Shown: one piece after another, positions 1 to 8,177 of the stretch
Numbering within the stretch: the first letter of the stretch is position 1
Layout of the letters: each line of letters opens with the position of its first letter
NCBI RefSeq assembly: GCF_030817195.1
Contig: NZ_JAUSYZ010000001.1
Location: 1-64,000, forward strand
Source of the DNA: Arthrobacter globiformis
Lineage (GTDB): Bacteria; Actinomycetota; Actinomycetes; Actinomycetales; Micrococcaceae
Length of the DNA stretch: 64,000 nucleotides
Direction of reading: 5' to 3'
Notes under the pieces: generated by a model
Told to the model about the DNA's origin: nothing
Databases searched by the model: none
What the model saw: the letters and a program-made list of their open reading frames with translations, nothing else
Made by a program: the position numbers and the translations under genes

Positions 1-337
1 ACCCGACCCGGCGAAGCTTTGCAAATCAGCGTATCCGCGATTCCCGCCTGCAGGAAAGGTCCCCGGCCCGCGTCCGGCACACTGTTTAGTGCGCCGTTTT
101 TCAGGCTGTCAGAAAGGGGGTCGGTCGCTATTTTTCCGCTTCAGCGGCGGCGACTCGAAAGACTCTACACGGCCCCGGAGGCGCGTGCAAACCAGCTCCA
201 ATGGCAGCTAAAACCCCGTCATTCCGGGGAAAAGCAGGTACCAGACCCCGAAAAGGCGGGGATCGACGTCGTAATTCAATTCTGTGTGGTGCGTCACCCA
301 GCGGTGGTCAACACCAACGAGGGCGGGTTAACACAAA
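1..337. other. Left-edge stretch without a recognisable gene
   Basis: I find no protein I recognise on either strand and no tRNA-like fold. Two short GC stems are visible (around 213-228 and 244-259). The open frames here have arginine- and proline-rich translations typical of chance frames in GC-rich DNA. The stretch probably holds the far side of the rpsN terminator and the flank of a gene beyond the left edge. Confidence 0.4.
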
Positions 338-371
338 GGAGGGCCGGCAACCATGTGGTTGCCGGCCCTCC
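338..371 (-). terminator. Rho-independent terminator of the rpmB-rpmG-rpsN operon
   Basis: This is a perfect 15-bp inverted repeat, GGAGGGCCGGCAACC, with a 4-base loop, 28 bases past the rpsN stop. Read on the minus strand it is followed by CTTTGTGTT, a weak T-rich tail. It is the most stable hairpin near the operon end. Confidence 0.8.
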
Positions 372-399
372 TCAGGCAGCTGGAATCAGCGGTGCTGGA

Positions 400-705
400 T
401 TACCAGGAAGACTTGGTGATGCCCGGGAGCTCACCGCGGTGAGCCATGTCGCGGAAGCGAACACGGGAGATACCGAACTTCTGGAAGGTACCGCGCGGAC
501 GGCCGTCGATGATGTCGCGGTTACGCAGACGGATCGGGGAGGCGTTGCGGGGCAGCTTCTGCAGGCCGAGGCGTGCAGCTTCGCGTGCTTCGTCAGTCGC
601 GTTCGGGTCGACCAGGGTCTTCTTCAGCTCGAGGCGCTTTGCAGCGTAACGCTCAACGATGACCTTGCGCTGCTCGTTGCGAGCAATCTTGGACTTCTTA
701 GCCAT
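400..705 (-). CDS. rpsN: 30S ribosomal protein S14
   Basis: S14 is a protein of the 30S subunit head. The product is 101 aa, the long form of the family, and carries the conserved C-terminal block IRLRNRDIIDGRPRGTF. It has no cysteine, so the zinc ribbon of the short S14 form is missing. It starts four bases after the rpmG stop and is the last gene of the rpmB-rpmG-rpsN operon, followed by a strong hairpin. In other actinobacteria this order is typical of the zinc-independent ribosomal protein set controlled by Zur. Whether a zinc-binding S14 copy exists elsewhere in this genome cannot be seen here. Confidence 0.97.
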   Translation of the reverse strand: MAKKSKIARNEQRKVIVERYAAKRLELKKTLVDPNATDEAREAARLGLQKLPRNASPIRLRNRDIIDGRPRGTFQKFGISRVRFRDMAHRGELPGITKSSW

Positions 706-709
706 GTGT

Positions 710-877
710 TTAGCGCTCCTCTCGGAATTCGACGTGCTGGCGGATCTTGGGGTCGTACTTCTTCAGGACCAGGCGGTCCGGGTCGTTACGACGGTTCTTA
801 CGGGTTACGTAGGTGTAACCCGTGCCCGCGGTCGACTTGAGCTTGATGATCGGACGTACGTCCTTGTCCTTTGCCAC
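710..877 (-). CDS. rpmG: 50S ribosomal protein L33
   Basis: A 55-aa basic protein that starts VAKDKDVRPIIKLKSTAG and ends VEFREER, a full match to the bacterial L33 pattern. The start is GTG, and it overlaps the rpmB stop by one base (TAGTG), implying translational coupling. No cysteines are present, so this is the form without the two CxxC zinc knuckles. L33 sits near the E site of the 50S subunit. It lies between rpmB and rpsN in one operon and is too short to stand out in a simple gene scan. Confidence 0.95.
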   Translation of the reverse strand: MAKDKDVRPIIKLKSTAGTGYTYVTRKNRRNDPDRLVLKKYDPKIRQHVEFREER

Positions 878-1113
878 TAGAGCTTCACTCCTCGCGCCAG
901 GATGTCGGCGACGACAACGTCGATGCCGCGTACGTCGATGGTCTTGATGCCCTTTGCAGAGACCTGCAGAGTGACATTACGGCGCAGGGACGGAACCCAG
1001 TAGCGCTTCTTCTGAATGTTCGGGTCGAACCGGCGCTTGTTGCGGCGGTGCGAGTGCGAAATGCTGTGTCCAAAGCCCGGCTCGGCTCCGGTCACCTGGC
1101 AGTGTGCTGCCAT
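877..1113 (-). CDS. rpmB: 50S ribosomal protein L28
   Basis: A 78-aa L28 protein: MAAHCQVTGAEPGFGHSISH at the N-terminus, then the basic HRRNKRRFDPNIQKKRYW block and a C-terminal VSAKGIKTID segment. It has a single cysteine, so it cannot form the CxxC pair of zinc-binding L28. It is the first gene of the operon, with a GAGGAGAG ribosome-binding site 5 bases before the ATG. Its TAG stop shares a base with the GTG of rpmG. Confidence 0.97.
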   Translation of the reverse strand: MAAHCQVTGAEPGFGHSISHSHRRNKRRFDPNIQKKRYWVPSLRRNVTLQVSAKGIKTIDVRGIDVVVADILARGVKL

Positions 1114-1597
1114 GACGACTCTCCTCTGAAAAATGAATGAAACGGCGGGCAGAGTTCTGCTTCACCGTGCGGCAGGCGGCGTCCGCATCCAGCCTCACGC
1201 TTCCGCACGTTTCGACACCGGCGAACCGGGCTTACAGCGGCGGAATAATGAGCCACGAGCACCTGGCAATGGAAGCCACTGCGAAGTGCCGGGATACTGG
1301 GCGAATACAGGAATGCACGCAACTTGAGCCCCTAACTACCGGCCTCCGGGACTGTGAATACTGCCAACAGCCACCGCAAACCGGAGCAATTGCACACGCT
1401 CCGCGCCACCTAGCGCCAACCAAGTCTACGAGACACGCGAATTAAAGACCAATCCGGCGGGGGAGGGTGTTATAAAGCTGCCCCGGGTCTTGATGGCCCG
1501 GCGGCCCTCCGCCCCCGCCGTCGGCCTCCTGCCAAGACATATCCGGAAAGAAGGCTCTTCACAGCAAAGTCAAAGACTCGGCGCGGAATCTTGAGCC
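1114..1597. other. Divergent intergenic region between rpmB and the electron-transfer operon
   Basis: These 484 bases hold no convincing gene. The stretch must contain the leftward promoter of the ribosomal protein operon and the rightward promoter of the reductase operon. An AT-rich TTATAAAG lies near 1470 within otherwise GC-rich sequence and could be a rightward -10 element. I looked for a Zur palindrome upstream of rpmB and found only a poor, imperfect match. Confidence 0.4.
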
Positions 1598-3064
1598 ATG
1601 AACACACAGCTTTTGCCCTCCCCCGGGACCGGCACCCCGATGCGTCCGGACCGCCGGCCTGCTCCGCTTCGGGATACCGGCCGCTTCGCCGGGCAGCACC
1701 GGCGCAGACTCGTCCGGGCCGATGCCCTGACGGTGACGTCCTGGTCCTCGTTGGCCGCCTCGGTTGCGCTCTGGCTTGCCGACGGCGGCCTGACGCCGGC
1801 GGCCTCGTCTGCCGGACTGGTCACAGCGCTGGGCATTGTTGCCGGCCTTGCCGGCATGGACCTGGTGCTGCTCATGCTGCTGCTGGCTGCCAGGATCCCG
1901 TTCATCGACGGTGCGGTTGGGCATGACCGGGCGCTGGAGTTTCACCGGAAGCTCGGGAAACCCTCGCTGTACCTGCTGCTGGCCCACGGGCTCCTCATCG
2001 CCGTGGGCTACGGCATGGCAGAAGGGCTCGACCCGGTCAGCGAAGCTGTGGCGCTCTGGGTACTGGTGCCCGACATGTGGCTCGCGTTCATCTCCCTGGC
2101 ACTCTTCATCGCAGTTGTTGTCACGTCCCTGGGGGCGGTCCGCCGGCGCTTCCCGTACGAATTCTGGTACGCCGTGCACCTGCTCACCTATGCTGCCGTG
2201 CTCACCTCGCTGCCGCACCAGTTCAGCGTGGGCGGGCTTTTCGCCGCAGGCACCTGGCAGCGCTGGTACTGGCTGGCCATCTGCATCGCCACCGGGGCCG
2301 CCGTGCTGTATTACCGGATCATCCAGCCTGTGCGGGCAACCTTCAGGCATCAACTCACAGTTGAGCGCGTCACCTCCGTGGCCCCAGGAGTGGTCAACAT
2401 CGAAATGAGCGGCCTGCAGCTCGGTTTGCTGGCCGGCAACGGCGGGAGGTTCTTCGTCTGGCGCTTCCTCGCCCCGGGGCTGTGGTGGCATCCGCATCCG
2501 TTCAGCCTGTCTGCGGAGCCGGTGCACACCGGACCTGACGGGCACGGGCGGCTGCGGATCACGGTTCGCGATCTCGGCCGGGGCTCGGCACAACTGCTAA
2601 GGCTGCGGCGCGGAACGAAGGTCGCCATAGAAGGGCCGTACGGGCTCTTCAGCACCGCCGCGCGTAGCAAGGACCGCGTGGTCATGATCGGCGCCGGCAT
2701 CGGCATTACGCCGTTGCGGGCCCTCCTCGAAACCACCCCTTTCGTCCCTGGCCAGGCGACGGTTCTGCTCCGCGGGCACAGCAGCCAGGAGCTCTACCTG
2801 GGCGAGGAAATCCTCGAACTGTGCCGGCAGCGCGGCGCCACCCTGTTCCACCTGACCGGCGGACGGGACCCCGGCTCACCTGGCAGCTGGCTTCCGGCCG
2901 CCGAACACCGCGCCGGGTATGCGCTGGCGGACTACGTTCCGGAAATCGCCCACGCCGACGTCTATGTGTGCGGTCCCTCACGGTGGGCAGGCAACGTCCT
3001 GAACGCCGCCCGCGCCGCTGGCGTCCACGAAGATCAGCTCCATCACGAAAGGTTTGACTGGTGA
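1598..3064 (+). CDS. Ferric-reductase-like transmembrane NAD(P)H:flavin/haem oxidoreductase
   Basis: A 488-aa membrane redox enzyme predicted to move electrons from cytoplasmic NAD(P)H through FAD and haem across the membrane. Residues about 40-225 form six hydrophobic helices. Paired histidines FHRKLG...LAHG (14 apart) and AVHLL...LPHQF (13 apart) fit bis-haem ligands of the ferric reductase/NOX family. Residues about 230-345 form an FAD domain with HPFSLS. Residues about 360-488 form an NAD(P) domain with GAGIGITPL and VCGPSRW. It overlaps the next gene by 4 bases (GTGA). Its partners, an FMN-binding exported protein and ApbE, suggest that electrons leave to a covalently bound extracytoplasmic FMN. 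The natural acceptor is unknown. Confidence 0.85.
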   Translation: MNTQLLPSPGTGTPMRPDRRPAPLRDTGRFAGQHRRRLVRADALTVTSWSSLAASVALWLADGGLTPAASSAGLVTALGIVAGLAGMDLVLLMLLLAARIPFIDGAVGHDRALEFHRKLGKPSLYLLLAHGLLIAVGYGMAEGLDPVSEAVALWVLVPDMWLAFISLALFIAVVVTSLGAVRRRFPYEFWYAVHLLTYAAVLTSLPHQFSVGGLFAAGTWQRWYWLAICIATGAAVLYYRIIQPVRATFRHQLTVERVTSVAPGVVNIEMSGLQLGLLAGNGGRFFVWRFLAPGLWWHPHPFSLSAEPVHTGPDGHGRLRITVRDLGRGSAQLLRLRRGTKVAIEGPYGLFSTAARSKDRVVMIGAGIGITPLRALLETTPFVPGQATVLLRGHSSQELYLGEEILELCRQRGATLFHLTGGRDPGSPGSWLPAAEHRAGYALADYVPEIAHADVYVCGPSRWAGNVLNAARAAGVHEDQLHHERFDW

Positions 3065-3534
3065 GAATCAGAGCAGCAGTTTCAGCCGCCTTGGCTTCGG
3101 CCGGCATCCTCCTGGTCGGCTGGCAATCAGGTGTCCATGTGGCCGATACCCGCAGCGCGGTTGCGGCGGCAGCAACGGGAAACCAGGCTTCCGGGGCGGG
3201 AACCACAGACAGCAGCGGCACCGCGTCGTCGGGGGCCGCCGGTGCCGCGGCCAAGGCCGGCGGCACGTACGACGGCGATGTGGTCCAGACCCGCTTCGGC
3301 ACCGTGCAGGTCCGGATCACCGTGAAGGCCGGGCAGATCACCGACGTCACGGCCCTGAAACTCACCGACGCCGAGGGCCGGTCCGCGCAGATCAGCAATT
3401 ACGCCGCCCCCATTCTCCGCAGCGAGGTGCTCCAAGCACAGTCCGCCGACGTGCAGACCGTGGGTGGCGCCACCGTGACCAGCGACGCCTACCTCACCTC
3501 CCTCCAGGCAGCCCTCGATGCAGCAAACCTCTGA
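3061..3534 (+). CDS. Exported FMN-binding domain protein
   Basis: A 157-aa protein with an N-terminal hydrophobic segment (about residues 3-22) acting as signal or anchor, then an Ala/Gly/Thr-rich linker to about residue 65. It ends in an FMN_bind domain. The domain ends in GGATVTSDAY (about 135-144), the type of motif whose threonine ApbE modifies with FMN in NqrC/RnfG-like proteins. The GTG start overlaps the stop of the reductase gene. The apbE gene starts inside its 3' end, so substrate and modifying enzyme are translationally linked. Likely role: one-electron carrier outside the membrane fed by the upstream reductase. Confidence 0.85.
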   Translation: MRIRAAVSAALASAGILLVGWQSGVHVADTRSAVAAAATGNQASGAGTTDSSGTASSGAAGAAAKAGGTYDGDVVQTRFGTVQVRITVKAGQITDVTALKLTDAEGRSAQISNYAAPILRSEVLQAQSADVQTVGGATVTSDAYLTSLQAALDAANL

Positions 3535-4369
3535 GACCACGCACCGCCTCCGGGCCCGGACCTTCACCTGCATGGGGACCGTCATCAGCCTGACTGTCCC
3601 TGCGGACGCGCACAAAGCACCCCAGGCTGCGGCGGATGAGCTGGAAGCGGCGACCGCCGTCGTCGAACGCCTTTTCACTGAACTGGACAGCATCTTCAGC
3701 CTCTACCGCGCCGATTCGGAGGCGAGCAGGCTGGTGCGCGGCGAACTCGCACTGCCGGAGGCTTCCGCTCAAATGCGGGCGCGATATGAGGAGGCGGCCG
3801 AGTGGAGGCTCCTCACGGAGGGTGCGTTCACGCCGGAACGTCCGGACGGGGCGCTGGATCTATCCGGGATCGTCAAGGGGCACGCCATCAGGGAAGCCGG
3901 CATGTCGCTGCTGGCGCTCGGCATGGCCAACTGGTGCCTGAATGCCGGCGGGGACGTGCTGGTCGGCGGCTCCCCCAATCCCGGCACCGATGTGCCCTGG
4001 CGCGCGGGGATTGTTGATCCGGCGGACCGGAGGACCCTGCTGGCCGGCTTCCCGCTGGGCGGGGCGGCGCCGGGTTCGCCGGTTGGTTCGCCGGTTGGAA
4101 GGACGGCCGACGGCGGGACCCGGGTAGCGCTGGCCACCTCCGGTTCCGCGGAACGCGGGGACCACATCTGGAGGGTCACGGCCGAGGCCGTGGAATTCCG
4201 GCAGGTCTCCGTCGCTGCAGCGGACGTGGTCACCGCCGACGTGCTGGCAACCGCGATCGTCGCCGCCGGGGTCCCCATGCTCAACCGCGCCACCGCCATG
4301 TGGGACATCGAGGCGCTGGCCGTACGTGCAAATGGCGAGCTGCTGGCGACGGGCGGGTTCCGCCGGTAG
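3518..4369 (+). CDS. apbE: FAD:protein FMN transferase
   Basis: ApbE family, 283 aa, which transfers FMN from FAD to a Ser/Thr of target proteins. Family blocks are in order: FSLYRADSE (about 60-68), DLSGIVKGHAI (about 113-123), NAGGDV (about 141-146), ATSGS (about 204-208) and the late TADVLATAI segment. No clear signal peptide is visible, so it may act in the cytoplasm before export, or a signal was not recognised. The length is slightly under the usual 300-350 aa. The ATG lies 17 bases inside the upstream FMN-binding gene, which supplies the obvious substrate. Confidence 0.9.
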   Translation: MQQTSETTHRLRARTFTCMGTVISLTVPADAHKAPQAAADELEAATAVVERLFTELDSIFSLYRADSEASRLVRGELALPEASAQMRARYEEAAEWRLLTEGAFTPERPDGALDLSGIVKGHAIREAGMSLLALGMANWCLNAGGDVLVGGSPNPGTDVPWRAGIVDPADRRTLLAGFPLGGAAPGSPVGSPVGRTADGGTRVALATSGSAERGDHIWRVTAEAVEFRQVSVAAADVVTADVLATAIVAAGVPMLNRATAMWDIEALAVRANGELLATGGFRR

Positions 4370-4383
4370 TTTGGCTTGCCCGC

Positions 4384-5145
4384 CTAGAGCCGGGTGAGCT
4401 GGGCGAACCTGGGCTGGAGGTTGTCGCCGGAGGACTTGCCCGTGACCCGCCGGACCACCCACGGCGCGGCGAATTCCCGGACCCAGCGGGCGTTGGCCCT
4501 TAGCGTCTCCGCCTTGCTGAGCTCCGGGACGGGGGTCATTGGCGGAACCTGGATCGAGTGCTCGTGTTCGAGGACCGTCAGGACGCGCTTGGCCATGTTG
4601 GCATGGCCGGCGGCGGACATGTGCATCCGGTCCCTGGCCCACATGCCCCAGTCGTAGTATTCGTTGAAGCGCCAGTAGTCCACCAGCAGGGCTCCGTGGT
4701 CCCCCGCTATGCCGCGCACGAGTTCGTTGTAGATGGCCGTACGCCCCCGCATGGTGCCGAAGACCTTCGAGCCCCGCGCGTCGAAGCCTGTGAACAGCAC
4801 CACGGTGGCGCCCGTGGCCGCGAGCTTCCCCACGGCTTTTTCGTAGTCCACGAGCAGGTCGTCGATGTCGATCTTGGGCCGGAGAATGTCGTTGGCACCG
4901 GCGTAGAGGGTCACCAGGGTGGGATTGAGCGCGACGGCGGCGTCCACCTGCTCGGCCAGGATCTGCCGCAGCTTACGGCCGCGGATGGCGAGATTGGCGT
5001 AGCCGAAGCCGGGGTCGGCCGAGGCCAGCTGCTCCGCCACCCGGTCAGCCCAGCCGCGGACCCCGTTGGGCCGCGTCGGGTCGTCGTCACCCACGCCCTC
5101 CGTGAAGGAATCTCCGAGGGCAACGTAACGGGCCGTGAAATCCAT
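4384..5145 (-). CDS. SGNH/GDSL-family hydrolase (copy 1)
   Basis: A 253-aa esterase/lipase-type hydrolase. Block I GDSFTEG carries the serine nucleophile near residue 12, GANDI is block III and DRMHMSAAGH is block V with the catalytic Asp and His. No signal peptide is seen, so it is probably cytoplasmic. I chose the ATG giving MDFTARYVALGDSF because family members begin just before block I; an upstream extension to 5202 has no family likeness. A close paralogue lies at 6085-6915. The substrate cannot be read from the sequence. Confidence 0.88.
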   Translation of the reverse strand: MDFTARYVALGDSFTEGVGDDDPTRPNGVRGWADRVAEQLASADPGFGYANLAIRGRKLRQILAEQVDAAVALNPTLVTLYAGANDILRPKIDIDDLLVDYEKAVGKLAATGATVVLFTGFDARGSKVFGTMRGRTAIYNELVRGIAGDHGALLVDYWRFNEYYDWGMWARDRMHMSAAGHANMAKRVLTVLEHEHSIQVPPMTPVPELSKAETLRANARWVREFAAPWVVRRVTGKSSGDNLQPRFAQLTRL

Positions 5146-5220
5146 GGGAGCAAGTCTGCCACCCGTTGCCGGGAGCAACCAAGACAGCTCCGCGCTGTGC
5201 ACGTACTGCCTGGTGTGGTG

Positions 5221-5706
5221 CTACTGCTGCCGCTCGCGGAGGATCCAGTGGTTGCTGTCCAGGCGGGCCACAATTTTTTCGCCGATGCGGGCCAGGTCCG
5301 CAACATCACGCTCAGTCAGGGCATCGAGAAACAGCGAGCGCACGGATTCGACGTGGCCCGGCGCCAGCTCCACGATGGTGGACATGCCCTCTTCGGTAAG
5401 GTGCGCGGTGGTGACCCGGGCATCTCCGGGATGCGGCCGGCGTTCCACCCAGCCGCGGTTCTGGAGCTTGGTGACCACATGGGAGAGCCGGGAGAGGGAG
5501 GCGCTGGTCCGTGCCGCCAGCTCACTCATCGGCAGGAAGCGGCCCTCGGCTTCGGAGAGCATCGCCAGCACGTTGTAGTCGAACAGCGACACCTTGCCGG
5601 CGGCATGCAGCTGGGTATCGAGCGACGCGGGCAGCATGGTGTTGATGCTCAGCAGGGCAAGCCATGCCCGGCGTTCATTGGCGTTCAGCCAGCGCGGTTC
5701 GGTCAT
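5221..5706 (-). CDS. MarR-family transcriptional regulator
   Basis: A 161-aa winged-helix regulator. The centre has the MarR pattern: SELAARTSASLSRLSHVV as the recognition helix (about 63-80), then the wing GWVERRPHPGDARVTTAHLT. MarR proteins usually repress neighbouring genes and respond to small aromatic or oxidative ligands. It lies 75 bases upstream of the first SGNH hydrolase on the same strand and diverges from the YciI-like gene, so either may be a target. No palindromic operator stands out between 5707 and 5803. Confidence 0.88.
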   Translation of the reverse strand: MTEPRWLNANERRAWLALLSINTMLPASLDTQLHAAGKVSLFDYNVLAMLSEAEGRFLPMSELAARTSASLSRLSHVVTKLQNRGWVERRPHPGDARVTTAHLTEEGMSTIVELAPGHVESVRSLFLDALTERDVADLARIGEKIVARLDSNHWILRERQQ

Positions 5707-5803
5707 TACTCCATCCTAGGAGAACTGACGCTTGACGGTTCAAGGCCGGTTCCGGCGGCGGCGAGTCGCGGGCTGCCAGGGCTCGGGCGGTAGGCTGGCG
5801 GTC

Positions 5804-6088
5804 ATGTACGTAGTTTCCCTGACCTACAAAGTGGCCCAAGAGATCGTGGACCAGCACCTGGATGCCCACGTGGACTGGCTGAAGGAAGCCTTCGATGAAG
5901 GCGTCTTCATCGCCGCCGGCCGCAAGGTTCCGCGTACGGGCGGCGTGCTGCTCTCCAGGGCCGACCGTCCGACGCTCGACGAGTCACTGGCCAAGGACCC
6001 GTTCAACGTGCACGGCGTAGCCGACTTCGACGTCATTGAATTCGCCGCAAACCGCACTGCGCCGGGGTTCGAGAACCTGCTGGACTAG
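5804..6088 (+). CDS. YciI-like protein
   Basis: A 94-aa single-domain protein of the YciI/dimeric alpha-beta barrel family. It begins MYVVSLTYKVAQEIVDQH and contains the conserved HVDWLKEAFDEGVFIAAGRK region with a His-Asp pair. The ATG at 5804 is chosen because the family starts directly with the first beta strand; upstream codons in frame are arginine-rich and unlike the family. The function of most YciI proteins is unknown. Its TAG stop overlaps the stop of the convergent SGNH gene in the 4-base palindrome CTAG. Confidence 0.8.
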   Translation: MYVVSLTYKVAQEIVDQHLDAHVDWLKEAFDEGVFIAAGRKVPRTGGVLLSRADRPTLDESLAKDPFNVHGVADFDVIEFAANRTAPGFENLLD

Positions 6089-6915
6089 TCGCGCGGCTCC
6101 ATCAGCTTTTTCAGGCCGCCTTTGCGCGGAACCTTCACCGGCTGCGGCCAGCGGGGGCTGAGGTTATCGCCCAGAGTGACGCCTCGGAGCTTGCGGCCAA
6201 ACAGCGGCAGCACCCAGTCATTCACCCAGCGCCGCTGCCGCCGCTCCCAGTCGCGGAGCGTCGTCCTGGCCGGCGGCTCCCACTCCTTGAGGCTGATCTT
6301 GTGCGGCACACCCAGGTGGTCCAGGATTTGCGCCGCGAGGTACTTGTGCCCGGCCTTGGACATGTGCAGCCGGTCGGCGTCCCACATCCTGCGGTCATGG
6401 AAGGCCTCGAAACACCAGTAGTCCACGAGCACAGCCCCGTATTTGGCGGCGAGCTCACGGACCCGCTGGTTGTATAGAGTGTTCCGCTTCTTCAGCGGTT
6501 CAAGCACCGCGGACACCTTGACGTCGAACCCCGTGAACAGGACCAGTGTGGCGCCGGTCGCAGCCAGCCGGGCCACCAGTTCCTCGTATTGGGCCAGGAG
6601 CTGGTCCATGTCCGTGCCGAAGTCCAGGATGTCGTTGCCGCCGGCATAGAGGGTGATGAGTGTGGGCTCCATGGCGATTGCCTGCTCCAGCTGCTCATCC
6701 ACGATGTGGCGCAGCCGCTTGCTCCTGATCGCCAGGTTGGCGTAATGCCAGCCGGGTTCTGCCTTCGCCAGCTTCTCCGCCACGCGGTCCGCCCAGCCGC
6801 GCACGCCGTTCGGCATCCGGGAACTCCGGTCGCCCACGCCTTCGGTGAAGGAATCCCCGACGGCGACAAACACCCGCCGCCGGCCCCGGTCCGGAAGCAA
6901 TGGAGAGACACCCAC
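6085..6915 (-). CDS. SGNH/GDSL-family hydrolase (copy 2)
   Basis: A 276-aa hydrolase with the same blocks as the copy at 4384-5145: GDSFTEG, NGVRGWADRVAE, YAGGNDI and DRLHMSKAGH. The C-terminal tail also matches (GDNLSPRWPQ here, GDNLQPRFAQ in copy 1), so the two are clear paralogues rather than distant family members. The predicted start is GTG. An AT-rich TATACC lies only a few bases upstream, so the transcript may have little or no leader. Gene-end overlap with the convergent YciI-like gene is 4 bases. Confidence 0.88.
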   Translation of the reverse strand: MGVSPLLPDRGRRRVFVAVGDSFTEGVGDRSSRMPNGVRGWADRVAEKLAKAEPGWHYANLAIRSKRLRHIVDEQLEQAIAMEPTLITLYAGGNDILDFGTDMDQLLAQYEELVARLAATGATLVLFTGFDVKVSAVLEPLKKRNTLYNQRVRELAAKYGAVLVDYWCFEAFHDRRMWDADRLHMSKAGHKYLAAQILDHLGVPHKISLKEWEPPARTTLRDWERRQRRWVNDWVLPLFGRKLRGVTLGDNLSPRWPQPVKVPRKGGLKKLMEPRD

Positions 6916-6975
6916 CCGGACAAGGTATACACGCCGAGCAACACCGAGGGAAACCGCAGATGAACACCACCGTTC

Positions 6976-7091
6976 TGAGGAAGCGTCCGGGTTGAAGCGA
7001 CGAAAGCTGAGGAAGCGTCCGGGGTCAACCGACGAAAGCTGAGGAAGCGTCCGGGTTGAAGCGACGAAACCTCAGGAAGCGTCCGGGGTCA
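6976..7091. repeat. 32-bp direct tandem repeat, about 3.6 copies
   Basis: Units at 6976-7007, 7008-7039, 7040-7071 and a partial copy from 7072 share the frame TGAGGAAGCGTCCGGG, then either TTGAAGCGACGAAAGC or a variant with GTCAACC. Copies 1 and 3 are nearly identical; copies 2 and 4 share the GGGGTCA variant, giving an alternating A-B-A-B order. The last unit runs into the TGA stop of the siderophore-interacting protein gene. There are no spacers, so this is not a CRISPR array. Confidence 0.9.
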
Positions 7092-8177
7092 GAGCTCGGC
7101 TTTGCCCTGGCGCCAGTAGCCCATGAACGCCACCTGCTTCCGGTCGATCCCGACGTCGCGGACCAGGTAGCGTCGCATCTCCTTGATGACACCCGCCTCG
7201 CCGGCGATCCACGCGTAGAACGGCAGGGCACCCGCGGGCTTGTCGGGGTTCTTCGTGGCGCTGACCGCGGCGGGGTCTAGGCGGGCAGGGGTTTCCCAGA
7301 GGATTTCCTGGTCAACGTTGACGTCGTCCGGTTCCGGCCCGGCGGCTTCGGCGGACTTGATGCCCACCCAGCCCGGCACGGGGACGGCCATCCTGACCGC
7401 TTCCTGAAGGAGTTCGCCGTGCGGCCGGGACCTGCCGATCGAGGCGCCGCGCGCCAGCCAGGTGATTTCGACGTCGGCCGCCGTTTCCAGGTCCAGGAAG
7501 TCGCCGGCCTCCGGCACTTCCAGGAAGGCATGCCCGCTCATGTAGTCGGGCAGGCTTTCGAGAATGGCACTGATCGCGGGGACAGCCGTCTCGTCGCCGG
7601 CCAGGAGCACACGCCCGGCCAGGCCCGGCCGCCATTCGATGCCCGAATACGTTTCCGCGGTGACGCAGTGCGCCGCGCGGTTGTTCGGCCCGATCAGGGT
7701 GAGGGCGTCACCCGGCTTGGCCGTCAGCGCCCAGTTCGCCGCGGGACCGCCGTTGCCGTCGGCGTCGAAATGCATCACGAAGTCGACGTCGATCTCCGGG
7801 TAGACGGCGTCCAGCCGGGCATGGCGGACGGTGTAGGTGCGCATGGAGCCCCGCGTGGCCGGATCCATGGCCAGCCATTCCTGGTACCAGCTGCTCTCCT
7901 CCATCCGGAACTTTGGCAGCGGAAGCCGGCTGCCGTCCGGCGCCAGCGACGGGATCATGAGTTTGATGCGCAGGTCCAGGCTGTCCCCGTGGACACCGAA
8001 GTCGCGAAGCGAGTAGCCCCCGAGCGTCACCCGCCGGAAGTTCGGGCTGAGTTCCTGCACGGCCGAGACGGTGACGTCGAACGCCAGGGTCATCGGCTCG
8101 GTGGCGAAGCCGGGACGGTCCGTGACGGAGGTGCGGGCTGCGTTCTTCTCCACTGCGCTGTTCTGTATTGCACTCAT
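7089..8177 (-). CDS. Siderophore-interacting protein (NAD(P)H-dependent ferric-siderophore reductase)
   Basis: A 362-aa ViuB/SIP-family flavoprotein that releases iron from imported ferric siderophores by reduction. The FAD motif RTYTVRHARL lies near residue 112. The NAD(P) part has AGDETAVPAI near residue 193 and ends with FYAWIAGEAGVIK and GYWRQGKAE, all hallmarks of the family. It overlaps the upstream ATPase gene by 4 bases (ATGA) and closes the iron-uptake operon, so uptake and iron release are produced together. Control by the iron box at 12439 is inferred from the continuous operon. Confidence 0.92.
   Translation of the reverse strand: MSAIQNSAVEKNAARTSVTDRPGFATEPMTLAFDVTVSAVQELSPNFRRVTLGGYSLRDFGVHGDSLDLRIKLMIPSLAPDGSRLPLPKFRMEESSWYQEWLAMDPATRGSMRTYTVRHARLDAVYPEIDVDFVMHFDADGNGGPAANWALTAKPGDALTLIGPNNRAAHCVTAETYSGIEWRPGLAGRVLLAGDETAVPAISAILESLPDYMSGHAFLEVPEAGDFLDLETAADVEITWLARGASIGRSRPHGELLQEAVRMAVPVPGWVGIKSAEAAGPEPDDVNVDQEILWETPARLDPAAVSATKNPDKPAGALPFYAWIAGEAGVIKEMRRYLVRDVGIDRKQVAFMGYWRQGKAEL

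Noticed and set aside
1114..1160. Zur operator upstream of rpmB
   Set aside because: The best stretch (TTTCATTCATTTTTCA on the minus strand) is a poor, non-palindromic match to actinobacterial Zur sites.
6976..7091. Possible CRISPR array
   Set aside because: The 32-bp units are directly joined with no spacers, and no cas genes are present.
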